Of a stretch of DNA of 11,393 nt, positions 1 to 7,482 are shown in pieces. A program made the position numbers and the translations under genes. The stretch spans positions 1 to 11,393 of the forward strand of contig CAJUSD010000061.1 of the NCBI GenBank assembly GCA_910589145.1, given 5' to 3'. The notes under the pieces were generated by a model, which saw only the letters and a list, made by a program, of their open reading frames with translations, did not search any database and was not told the origin of the DNA. Each line of letters starts with the position of its first letter. The stretch's first letter is position 1. The DNA is from an uncultured Oscillospiraceae bacterium (GTDB lineage Bacteria > Bacillota > Clostridia > Oscillospirales > Ruminococcaceae).

Positions 1-162
1 ATGCTGGCAGAGGCTCAGATAACCAGTATTTGGTTATTTGGACTTTTGTGCATTGCTACTTGTGTACCTCAAATTATTGAACAGGTTGAAAATGAGAAAA
101 GAAAGGATTACAAACATAATGAAAGAAGTACCAAAGATTTCTATTATAATTCCGATTTATAA
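1..162 (+). CDS. C-terminal tail of a membrane protein (partial), possibly the polysaccharide polymerase
   Basis: The frame is open from the first base and stops with TAA at 160-162, giving 53 residues; the gene very probably begins outside the window, so the ATG at base 1 need not be a start. Residues about 8-24 (TSIWLFGLLCIATCVP) form one hydrophobic membrane segment, followed by a charged, hydrophilic tail rich in Lys, Glu and Asn. A last transmembrane helix plus a short cytoplasmic tail is typical of Wzy-type polymerases and other polytopic proteins in capsule operons, and a polymerase is otherwise missing from this window. That assignment rests on context, not on a motif. Its end overlaps the start region of the following glycosyltransferase gene by 44 bases if that gene starts at 119. 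A chance open frame is the alternative, but the hydrophobic segment followed by a charged tail argues for a real protein end. Confidence 0.45.
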   Translation: MLAEAQITSIWLFGLLCIATCVPQIIEQVENEKRKDYKHNERSTKDFYYNSDL

Positions 163-1150
163 AGTGGAACAATATTTAAATAAATGTCTAGAGACGATTA
201 TAAATCAAAGTTATAAAAATTTAGAAATTATTCTTGTTGATGATGGTTCCCCTGATAACTCGGGAAAAATTTGCGACATATATGCTTCTAATGATTCCCG
301 AATCACAGTGATTCATAAAAAAAATGGAGGTGTTTCCTCAGCACGCAATGCTGGATTAGATATAGCTCAAGGAACTTATATCTGTTTTATTGATGCTGAT
401 GATTGGATTGAACTGAATGCTTTGGAACTTTGCCTTGACAATATATTAACAACCGGAAGTGAATTATGCTTTTTTAACTATAATGAAATTTATGTAGGAG
501 GAAAAATTATTTATCAGAATCCCATTCCAGGTGACCAGGATTTTTTTCAAGATTTAGATAATGTTGAAACCTTAAATAAGTACATGAATTGGACCGCAAG
601 TTGGAATTTCCTTTTTAAATCTTCTCTGTTAGGAAAAATAAGATTTAATGAAGAGTTTTGGATTGGGGAGGATACAGTATTTAAATTTCAGCTTTATAAA
701 AATCTGTCTAAGTTCTCTTGTTTGAGAAAGGCGCTCTATCATTATAGAATTCGGTCGAATTCTTGTACAAGTATCATCCATCCTGATCTTCCAGAAATAA
801 TATATAAACGTTTTCATATAATGTTGGAAATGATACATGATGGAGGATATCCCAATAATGCAGAACTTGTTATTAATACAGTTGAACTAATAAGACAGTT
901 ATCTTCCGTTATAGAGACTGCATTTAATGGAAAAATTTCTTTTAAATGTAATTACCAAATGATAAAAAAATATACTGATACTAATGAATTTAAAGAGGCA
1001 TTAAATAATTATAACAAAAATATGGTAGGAAAATTTGTAAATTGTTGTTTAAGATTTGGTATACAAAATCGAATAATAGTTACTTTTTTTTACCTTCTTC
1101 GAAAAATAAAAGAACACATATTACTTAAATATGAGAGGCTAAAAAATTAA
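119..1150 (+). CDS. Family 2 glycosyltransferase (GT-A fold)
   Basis: This is a nucleotide-sugar-dependent glycosyltransferase of about 343 residues that adds one sugar to the lipid-linked repeat unit at the cytoplasmic face of the membrane. From the start at 119, the N-terminal GT-A domain shows the strand ISIIIPIYK (about 7-15), the nucleotide-binding VDDGS (40-44), the NGGVSSARNAGL segment (69-80) and the metal-binding DADD (92-95). Further on, the GEDTVF stretch carries acidic residues placed like the family's catalytic ED. The open frame extends upstream to 38 with another ATG at 92. I prefer 119 because the conserved domain begins right after it and AGAAAGGA lies 11 bases upstream, although that site is mediocre. 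The donor and acceptor sugars cannot be read from the sequence. The gene is very AT-rich (15 G/C in bases 901-960), unlike the genes from about 1550 onwards. It ends one base before the pyruvyl transferase start, so the two are probably co-translated. Confidence 0.9.
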   Translation: MKEVPKISIIIPIYKVEQYLNKCLETIINQSYKNLEIILVDDGSPDNSGKICDIYASNDSRITVIHKKNGGVSSARNAGLDIAQGTYICFIDADDWIELNALELCLDNILTTGSELCFFNYNEIYVGGKIIYQNPIPGDQDFFQDLDNVETLNKYMNWTASWNFLFKSSLLGKIRFNEEFWIGEDTVFKFQLYKNLSKFSCLRKALYHYRIRSNSCTSIIHPDLPEIIYKRFHIMLEMIHDGGYPNNAELVINTVELIRQLSSVIETAFNGKISFKCNYQMIKKYTDTNEFKEALNNYNKNMVGKFVNCCLRFGIQNRIIVTFFYLLRKIKEHILLKYERLKN

Positions 1151-1151
1151 T

Positions 1152-2198
1152 ATGGAAGTATTTATTTTAACGATAACTAGCGATTTTAATTTTAATTATG
1201 GAAATAAACTTCAAAATTATGCGGTTCAGGAAGCATTGAAAAAAAGTGGATATAATACAGTTTCTATACGATTATTAAAATTAAGCTACATACTGTTTTT
1301 TTGTAAGATAGTTTTATTGTTTCCATTACTTTGGGCACTTGGAGAAGAGCGTAAAGACAGATATAAGAAACGAATTAAATTTATTTCCTTTAATAAAAAA
1401 ATAAAACAAAGTTTCAGTGGCATAAAACTAAATAATTTTGATACACTAACACGCCATCTTTTTAACTGCAACAGAATTATATATGGCAGCGATCAAATTT
1501 GGAACCCAGAGTTTGATTCTTTTACCAAAGCCTACTTAGGAATCTGCGCCCCCCGTGAAAAAAACATAGCCCTCAGTGCAAGCTTTGGAGTTGATGAAAT
1601 CCCTGAACAATATCGCGACCTTTTTCGTAAAGCCTTGCTCAACAATTTCTCCGCCATCTCCGTCCGGGAGTACCAGGGGGCAAAGATTATAAAAGACCTA
1701 ACCGGAATGGATGTGGAAGTCCTTCCTGATCCTACCCTTACCCTCAGCCGGGAAAAGTGGGAAGCACTTGAAAAACCAGTTTCTGTCCCAAAGGAATATT
1801 ATCTTACATATTTTTTAGGTAATAAACCAGAACAGACCATTTCTGCTATTGATTTGATTCAAGGCTTATCCCATGTCTCCGCAGAACCCGACCAGCCCCT
1901 TGGGCCAAGCGAATTCCTGTACCTAATCCATAGGGCTAAGTATATGTGTACAGATTCTTTCCACGGCTGTGTATTTTCCATTATCTATCAGGTTCCTTTT
2001 ATGCTCTTTACAAGGCAGGACAGCCTCACATCTATGAATTCCCGCCTGACCAGCTTGTTTCAGATGCTGGGACTGAAAGGCGAACAGCATGAAGGCTATA
2101 CTTTTGTAACCAAAGAAGAAATTAGTTCTGACATTGTGCAGGATAATCTGAAAGCAGCTGTCCAGCGATTCAATCAATTCCTGGAAAAAAATTTATAA
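1152..2198 (+). CDS. Polysaccharide pyruvyl transferase family protein
   Basis: This 348-residue protein matches the polysaccharide pyruvyl transferase family (CsaB/WcaK type), which moves the enolpyruvyl group of phosphoenolpyruvate onto a sugar hydroxyl pair to make an acidic ketal. Visible family landmarks are NYGNKLQNYAVQEAL (15-29), YGSDQIWNP (111-119), SVREYQGA (170-177), LPDPTLTL (191-198) and CTDSFHG (266-272). The last is the conserved Asp-Ser-Phe-His-Gly signature of the C-terminal domain. The ATG follows the glycosyltransferase stop by a single base. A GAGAGG sequence lies rather far upstream (about 13 bases), so translational coupling is likely. Base composition changes within the gene: 11 G/C in bases 1381-1440 against 32 in 1621-1680. 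The gene may therefore be a hybrid of two alleles. A close relative acting on a different acceptor cannot be excluded. Confidence 0.88.
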   Translation: MEVFILTITSDFNFNYGNKLQNYAVQEALKKSGYNTVSIRLLKLSYILFFCKIVLLFPLLWALGEERKDRYKKRIKFISFNKKIKQSFSGIKLNNFDTLTRHLFNCNRIIYGSDQIWNPEFDSFTKAYLGICAPREKNIALSASFGVDEIPEQYRDLFRKALLNNFSAISVREYQGAKIIKDLTGMDVEVLPDPTLTLSREKWEALEKPVSVPKEYYLTYFLGNKPEQTISAIDLIQGLSHVSAEPDQPLGPSEFLYLIHRAKYMCTDSFHGCVFSIIYQVPFMLFTRQDSLTSMNSRLTSLFQMLGLKGEQHEGYTFVTKEEISSDIVQDNLKAAVQRFNQFLEKNL

Positions 2199-2232
2199 GA
2201 AATATTTATCATAGAATCAAGGAGAACCCAAA

Positions 2233-3996
2233 ATGGACAAATACTACACCATAGAAAAACATACCCAAATCCTGATAGCCCTTATGAAATTTCATAAAAT
2301 ACGAAAAGTAGTTGTGAGTCCAGGAGCTACAAACGTTTGTTTTGTTGGAAGTTTGCAGCAAGACCCATACTTTCAGCTTTATTCCTCAGTGGATGAACGT
2401 TCAGCAGCATTTATCGCCTGCGGGCTTGCGGCGGAAAGCGGAGAGCCTGTGGCGCTGAGCTGTACAGGCTCTACTGCGTCCAGAAATTACGTTCCGGGCC
2501 TGACAGAAGCATTTTACCGCAAGCTTCCCATTTTGGCAATCACTGCCACCCAACATCCCGGCAGGGTGGGAAACGCTTACGCACAGGTGATTGACCGCAG
2601 CCGGCAGATGAATGATATGGTAATGGAAAGCATCCTTGTTGACTGCATTTATACAGAAGAAGATGAATGGGCGTGCAGTGTCGCCGTCAATAAGGCGTTG
2701 ATTGCTCTAAGGAAAAACGGCGGCGGCCCTGTCCACATTAACCTTGTAACAACGTATAGCAAGGATTTCTCTGCAAAAGAACTTCCCAAGGTAAAAGGCA
2801 TATCCTATACAGCGGATTTTTCTGCCATGCCTGCGCTGGATTCCTTTAAAAGAATTGCAGTTTTAACAGGTGTGCATCCCAAATGGTCCCCTGAATTAAC
2901 AGAGATGGTAGACGAGTTCTGCCATCTGTATAATGGCGTTGTTTTAATGAACCACGCAAGCAACTATAAGGGAAAATACGGCGTAAATCATGCGTTAGTT
3001 ATCAGTATGCAGCAATATTCTTCTCCTCTTACCAATGCAGATTTAGTAATATATATTGGTTCTATTCCAAGATATATATCAGGAATGAAGAATCCTGATT
3101 GTGTGATGTGGCGCGTAAACCCGGATGGGGAAATACGGGACCCTGAACGGAGGCTGACCCATGTTTTTGCAATGGATGAGCTCGCCTTTTTCCGGTATTA
3201 TGTGGAATTGAACCAGGACAAGGTACAAGCCCAAAATCCTGGAAGCGAATATGCGGGACTTTGGCAGGAAGAGTATAACAGGATTCTGTCGCAAGCCCCT
3301 GACCTGCCTTTTTCCAATGTCTGGGTTGCACAAAACACGATCAACCGTTTTCCGGCGGACTCTGTTTTACATATAGCAGGCTCCAATACAGCAAGGTCAT
3401 GGAACTTTTTCAAACTGCCTGATTCGATTGAATGTTATTCCAATGATGGGACTATGGGAATTGATGGGCAGATGTCCGCATTGATTGGCGAATCGCTGGC
3501 CAATCCCCAAAAACTCCATTTTGGGGTAGTTGGAGATTTGACCTTTTTCTACGATATGAATTCTCTGGGAAATCGCCATATAGGGAATAACCTTCGGCTT
3601 ATTGTGGTCAATAATGGAAAAGGCACAGAATTCCGCATTTATAAACATCCAGCCAATGCTTTTGGTGAAGAGGCAAACCAGTTTATGGCAGCGGCCGGAC
3701 ACTTTGGGAACCAATCGCCGGAGCTGATAAAACACTATGTGCAGGATTTGGGTTATGAGTATTTAAGCGCTGCAACCAAGGAGGAGTACCTGGAAAAGGC
3801 GGAAAGGTTTTTAACGCCTGAATTAACAGAAAAGCCAATGGTTTTTGAAATATTTACAGACAGCACAGACGAGAGCGACGCCATATATGCAATGGACCAT
3901 ATTGTGAAGGATTCCAAAGGGATTGCAAAGGAAATGATTAAATCCATTGCTGGAGAAAAGGGCGTATCAGCTGTAAAAAGGCTTTTGAAACGCTGA
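2233..3996 (+). CDS. MenD-like thiamine-diphosphate-dependent enzyme
   Basis: This is a 587-residue cytoplasmic ThDP enzyme whose overall pattern is closest to MenD (SEPHCHC synthase). The pyrimidine-binding domain carries the catalytic glutamate in VDERSAAFIACGLA (Glu55), followed by TGSTASRNYVPGLTEA (78-93). The diphosphate-binding domain carries TMGIDGQMSALIGE (407-420) and the cofactor motif GDL at 434-436, ending with NN at 460-461. The loop that reads PGSRS in true MenD is SPGATN here (29-34), so the Arg used on the isochorismate-type substrate is absent, and no other menaquinone gene is nearby. I infer a different acceptor, perhaps a nucleotide-linked keto sugar that receives a 2-oxo-acid-derived carbon unit, as in YerE-type branched-sugar synthesis. 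A phosphonopyruvate decarboxylase-like role is another option. The start is well supported by AAGGAGA seven bases before the ATG. Confidence 0.8.
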   Translation: MDKYYTIEKHTQILIALMKFHKIRKVVVSPGATNVCFVGSLQQDPYFQLYSSVDERSAAFIACGLAAESGEPVALSCTGSTASRNYVPGLTEAFYRKLPILAITATQHPGRVGNAYAQVIDRSRQMNDMVMESILVDCIYTEEDEWACSVAVNKALIALRKNGGGPVHINLVTTYSKDFSAKELPKVKGISYTADFSAMPALDSFKRIAVLTGVHPKWSPELTEMVDEFCHLYNGVVLMNHASNYKGKYGVNHALVISMQQYSSPLTNADLVIYIGSIPRYISGMKNPDCVMWRVNPDGEIRDPERRLTHVFAMDELAFFRYYVELNQDKVQAQNPGSEYAGLWQEEYNRILSQAPDLPFSNVWVAQNTINRFPADSVLHIAGSNTARSWNFFKLPDSIECYSNDGTMGIDGQMSALIGESLANPQKLHFGVVGDLTFFYDMNSLGNRHIGNNLRLIVVNNGKGTEFRIYKHPANAFGEEANQFMAAAGHFGNQSPELIKHYVQDLGYEYLSAATKEEYLEKAERFLTPELTEKPMVFEIFTDSTDESDAIYAMDHIVKDSKGIAKEMIKSIAGEKGVSAVKRLLKR

Positions 3997-4030
3997 TAAC
4001 CATTTAGTTTATCAGGAAAGAAGAAACAGG

Positions 4031-5476
4031 ATGATTCGTAAACTCTTTGATAAATACCATTCCATGTCTGGCAGGCTTCGCGCAACTTTCTGGTTTTTTG
4101 TCTGCTCCATATTGCAGAGGGGCATTTCCGTCATCACAACCCCCATTTTTTCAAGACTGCTGACCCCGGCGGAGTATGGCCAGTTCAGTGTGTTCAATTC
4201 ATGGCTTTCTATCGTCTCCGTAATAGTAACATTAAACCTCAGTGCAGGCGTGTACACCATGGGAATTGTCAAGTTCCGGGAGGAAGAAAAGGTATTTACG
4301 TCTTCTTTACAAGGGCTGACATTGACTTTATGCTTTATCTGGACAGTGGTATATCTGGTTCTCCGTGATTTTTGGAATGGGCTTTTTTCCCTGACCACAG
4401 TTCAGATGCTTGCCATGATGCTGATGATATGGTCAGGGGCTGCATTTTCATTTTGGATGACCACCCAGCGAAACCAGTTCCGGTACAGGCTGCTAATAGC
4501 TGTTACATTGGTGGTATCTGTGGCAAAACCGGGAATTGGGATATATCTGGTTCGCCACGCCCAGGACAAGGTAACAGCAAGAATCCTTGGGCTTGCATTT
4601 GTGGAAGTGGCAGCGTATACAGGATTTTTTGTTGTACAGATGTACAGGGGGAGGAAATTTTTCTCCGCCCGTTTTTGGAAATACGCAGTTTTATTTAATC
4701 TTCCACTGATCCCCCATTATCTCTCCAATTCAGTGCTTTCCGCAGGGGATCGGATTATGATTCAGAAAATGGTTGGAGAGTACCAGGCAGGTATTTACAG
4801 TCTGGCTTACTCTATTTCCCAGATTATGCTTATGGTAAATGAATCCCTGAATAAGACAATGAGCCCATATCTGTATCAGAAAATCAGGGAAAAAGATTAT
4901 AAGGCAATGCCAAAGGTTGTTTATCCGTCGCTGGCCTTAATTGGGTTTGCAAATTTAATACTAATTGCCGTTGCGCCAGAAGTTATGGCTGTATTTGCGC
5001 CGCCCCAGTATTACGATGCAATTTATGTAATTCCGCCGGTAGCCATGAGCGTTTATATAAGCTATCTTTATCTGTGCTTTGCACCATATGAATTTTACTT
5101 TGAAAAACGGAAATGGACTACAATCGGAACCCTTACAAGTGCTGTTCTCAATATTGTACTGAATTATATTTTTATCCGTTTATTTGGATATTACGCGGCA
5201 GGCTATACAACCCTCGTCTGTTATCTGGTCAACTCGGCGATGCATTATTATTTTATGAGGAAGGTATGTCGGGAATATCTGGACAGCATAAAACCCTATG
5301 ACCCCAAAATACTTCTTTCCATTACAGGCGTATTTATGGCAGTGGGTTTTATATATATTCCAACCTATCAGAACAGAATTGCTAGATATTCATTGACATT
5401 GTTTTTATTGATAATATTGTTCCTGGCCAGGGGAAAGGTAATCCCTCTGGTAAAAGGGATATTCAAAAAGGATTAG
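4031..5476 (+). CDS. Wzx-type polysaccharide flippase (MOP superfamily)
   Basis: This 481-residue polytopic membrane protein has hydrophobic segments along almost its whole length, fitting the 12-14 helices of the oligosaccharide flippases. Family hallmarks are the N-terminal stretch around residues 17-46 with FSRLLTPAEYGQFSVFNSW, and the internal NLPLIPHYLSNSVLSAGDR region followed by QAGIYSLAYSISQI. Such proteins move the undecaprenyl-diphosphate-linked repeat unit from the cytoplasmic to the outer membrane face before polymerisation. AGGAAAGAAGAAACAGG lies directly upstream of the ATG, and the gap from the previous gene is 34 bases. Its place in the middle of sugar-modifying genes fits a Wzx/Wzy-dependent capsule or exopolysaccharide. 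The transported repeat unit cannot be inferred. Confidence 0.93.
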   Translation: MIRKLFDKYHSMSGRLRATFWFFVCSILQRGISVITTPIFSRLLTPAEYGQFSVFNSWLSIVSVIVTLNLSAGVYTMGIVKFREEEKVFTSSLQGLTLTLCFIWTVVYLVLRDFWNGLFSLTTVQMLAMMLMIWSGAAFSFWMTTQRNQFRYRLLIAVTLVVSVAKPGIGIYLVRHAQDKVTARILGLAFVEVAAYTGFFVVQMYRGRKFFSARFWKYAVLFNLPLIPHYLSNSVLSAGDRIMIQKMVGEYQAGIYSLAYSISQIMLMVNESLNKTMSPYLYQKIREKDYKAMPKVVYPSLALIGFANLILIAVAPEVMAVFAPPQYYDAIYVIPPVAMSVYISYLYLCFAPYEFYFEKRKWTTIGTLTSAVLNIVLNYIFIRLFGYYAAGYTTLVCYLVNSAMHYYFMRKVCREYLDSIKPYDPKILLSITGVFMAVGFIYIPTYQNRIARYSLTLFLLIILFLARGKVIPLVKGIFKKD

Positions 5477-5510
5477 ACGTTTTGTCTGTCCGGAAAGGAG
5501 GAAACCCGGC

Positions 5511-6605
5511 ATGAATCTATTGATACTAGGCGGCACGGGTGCAATGGGGGGGGGTATTCTAAATTTTTTGAGCGGCCAGGGTGACCAAATTACAGTCACA
5601 AGCAGGAGTACCCATCTGTCCACAGAGAAAAATATCCGTTTTGTGCAGGGCAATGCCAAAGACATGACTTTTCTGAAAGAACTTCTTGCAGGGCAGTATG
5701 ATGTAATCATAGACTTTATGTCCTATTCCACAGAGGAATTCAGGCAAAGATATAAAATGCTGCTGGCTCATACCCGGCAGTATGTATTTATCAGTTCAGC
5801 GCGCGTATATGCACAGTCAGACCGCCGGATAACAGAGGAAACGCCAAGACTTCTTGACATATCCGCAGACAAGGAATATCTCTCCACCGATGAGTATGCC
5901 CTTGCCAAAGCGCGGTGCGAGGATATTCTGGCAGCTTCCAACCAGCGGAATTATACAATCATAAGACCCTCTATCACATATAATACTTACCGTTTGCAGC
6001 TTGGAGTTCTGGAAAAGGAAGGGTGGCTGTATCGTGCTTTGCAGGGCAGAAGCATTGTTTTTTCAGAGGATATTGCCTGTAAATATACAGCCATGACCCA
6101 TGGGCAGGACGTTGCAAAAGGGATCTGTTCTGTCTTGGGAAAATCCGATGCTTTGGGAAAAGTTTTCCATATCACATCAGAAGAGTCCCTTCCATGGAGC
6201 GAGATTTTAAAGGTATATCTGTCTGTGATAGAAAAGGAGACAGGCCATGCCCCAAAGGTTGTTATAACCCCAAAGGCGGTCAACCTAAAACTGAAAGGCG
6301 CAAAATACCAGGTTATATATTGCAGATATTTTGACCGAAAATTTGATAATTCTAAAATAAGACAATTTATCAATGCAGATGATTTTATCAGCCCTGCGTT
6401 GGGATTGTCTGAATGTCTCCGTGAATTTTTGAAAAAACCTTCTTTTCGGGAGATAAACTGGACACTGGAAGCCTGGAACGATAAAGCCGCCCATGAACGC
6501 ACACCGCTTAAAGAAATCCCTACTTTCAAGAAAAAAGCAGTTTATTTGTGTCATCGGTATGGGATGGACTGGGCTTTGGATGTTTATAAAAAGTTTATAG
6601 GGTAG
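5511..6605 (+). CDS. Extended SDR, NAD-dependent sugar epimerase/dehydratase, with an in-frame G9 run
   Basis: This 364-residue cytoplasmic protein belongs to the extended short-chain dehydrogenase/reductases that epimerise, dehydrate or reduce nucleotide sugars. The Rossmann glycine motif is GGTGAMGGGI (7-16). The acidic strand end VIIDFMS (65-71), the ISSARVY strand (94-100), the catalytic YALAK (Tyr129, Lys133) and IIRPSITYN (150-158) follow in the expected order. The C-terminal part, with KYTAMTHGQDVAKGI, is typical of substrate domains in this group. AAAGGAGG nine bases before the ATG supports the start. The glycine loop is encoded by nine consecutive G (5546-5554). With 8 or 10 G the frame would hit TAA or TGA within a few codons, so the gene may switch on and off. 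The exact reaction is unknown; neighbours suggest it acts with the ThDP enzyme and the reductase. Confidence 0.85.
   Translation: MNLLILGGTGAMGGGILNFLSGQGDQITVTSRSTHLSTEKNIRFVQGNAKDMTFLKELLAGQYDVIIDFMSYSTEEFRQRYKMLLAHTRQYVFISSARVYAQSDRRITEETPRLLDISADKEYLSTDEYALAKARCEDILAASNQRNYTIIRPSITYNTYRLQLGVLEKEGWLYRALQGRSIVFSEDIACKYTAMTHGQDVAKGICSVLGKSDALGKVFHITSEESLPWSEILKVYLSVIEKETGHAPKVVITPKAVNLKLKGAKYQVIYCRYFDRKFDNSKIRQFINADDFISPALGLSECLREFLKKPSFREINWTLEAWNDKAAHERTPLKEIPTFKKKAVYLCHRYGMDWALDVYKKFIG
5546..5554 (+). repeat. G9 homopolymer, candidate phase-variation tract (ON)
   Basis: Nine consecutive G follow AT of the Met12 codon and encode the three glycines after Met in the SDR cofactor loop. The present length preserves GGTGxxGxxI, so this copy reads ON. 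One G fewer gives GTA TTC TAA. One G more continues for a few codons to TGA at about 5582. Homopolymeric G runs of this length are known slipped-strand hotspots. Confidence 0.7.
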
Positions 6606-6617
6606 ATTTTAAAGGTT

Positions 6618-6674
6618 TCTCCTGCTGTTTGTATAAAATGCCTGTGTTAATATACAGAAACAAAAGGCAGGAGA
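6618..6674 (+). promoter_or_regulatory. Imperfect hairpin covering the reductase ribosome binding site
   Basis: TCTCCTGC at 6618-6625 is the exact complement of GCAGGAGA at 6667-6674. Inside it, TGTTT (6626-6630) pairs with AAACA (6658-6662), and GTATA (6631-6635) pairs with TATAC (6651-6655), leaving two small bulges on the 3' side and a loop of 15 bases. The 3' arm contains the AGGAG that serves the reductase ATG at 6685, so folding would hide the ribosome binding site. No T-run follows, so it is not a terminator. Function is inferred. Confidence 0.4.
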
Positions 6675-6684
6675 GGCAGAATAT

Positions 6685-7482
6685 ATGTATTTTGGAACGG
6701 GAGTATCTTCCTGTAAAGATTATGAAGGCTTATACCAAGTGATAAGGGCATGTATGGAAAACGGTATAAGACATTTTGACACTGCCCCAAGCTATGGCAC
6801 AGAAGCCTTACTTGGCAGTATTTTAAAGGAAACAGCAAGAGAATTTAAAATGGGAAGGGAAAGTTATTTGATACAGACCAAAATTGACTCATGGCAAATG
6901 CAGGAAGGAAAAATTGAATGGTTTGTAGACAATGCCATGAAAAAGATGGATGTGGATTATTTGGATTCCCTTTTCATTCATTGGCCCATCCCGGATTATA
7001 TGGACAGAACATGGGAAGCCTTTATACGGCTTCATCAAAAGGGGATTGTAAAGAGGATCGGTGTTTGCAATGTCAGGGCAAGGCATATAGAAAAGATGTG
7101 TCGATATAAAGAACCGCCCCAGCTTGTACAGATTGAAAGGAATCCTTTGAGAACCTGTATAGAGGAGATAACATTATGTATTCAATACGGAATGGAAATA
7201 CAGGCATATTCTCCCCTATGTAAGATGGATCAAAGAATTCGGGACCGCGCTATAATTAAGGAGATTGCAGCCCGTTATTCCAAAAGTATTGGACAGGTTG
7301 TGCTGAGATGGCATCTGGATACAGGGGCGGTGCCTGTTTTTACCACTAAAAAGCCAGAAAGGATAAGGGAATATACAGATATATTTGATTTTAAGCTGTC
7401 ACAGCAGGAAGCAGATGCTGTTTCGTCGCTGAATGAAAACTATAAAATGTATTTGGAGTCGTGCATATGTCCGGGATTTTAA
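6685..7482 (+). CDS. Aldo/keto reductase
   Basis: This 265-residue (beta/alpha)8-barrel oxidoreductase uses NADPH or NADH to interconvert carbonyl and alcohol groups in the cytoplasm. The full catalytic tetrad is visible: Asp32 and Tyr37 in FDTAPSYGTE, Lys66 in LIQTKID, and His99 in SLFIHWPIP. Further family features are KRIGVCN (123-129), QIERNPL (149-155), QAYSPL (173-178) and the cofactor-binding end with VFTTKKPERI (218-227). It is slightly short for the family, and it begins directly at the first barrel strand. GGAGAGG lies about eight bases before the ATG and sits inside a predicted hairpin. Its place between the SDR and the surface-glycan genes suggests it reduces a keto sugar or a keto side chain made by the ThDP enzyme. 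A general detoxifying role is possible but less likely in this operon. Confidence 0.88.
   Translation: MYFGTGVSSCKDYEGLYQVIRACMENGIRHFDTAPSYGTEALLGSILKETAREFKMGRESYLIQTKIDSWQMQEGKIEWFVDNAMKKMDVDYLDSLFIHWPIPDYMDRTWEAFIRLHQKGIVKRIGVCNVRARHIEKMCRYKEPPQLVQIERNPLRTCIEEITLCIQYGMEIQAYSPLCKMDQRIRDRAIIKEIAARYSKSIGQVVLRWHLDTGAVPVFTTKKPERIREYTDIFDFKLSQQEADAVSSLNENYKMYLESCICPGF

Noticed and set aside
317..324. A8 run in the glycosyltransferase, and a T8 run at about 1084-1091
   Set aside because: Runs of this length are expected in very AT-rich coding DNA, and the gene is intact.
1549..1554. C6 run in the pyruvyl transferase as a third switch
   Set aside because: Six bases is too short to be a likely slippage hotspot, and the frame is intact on both sides.
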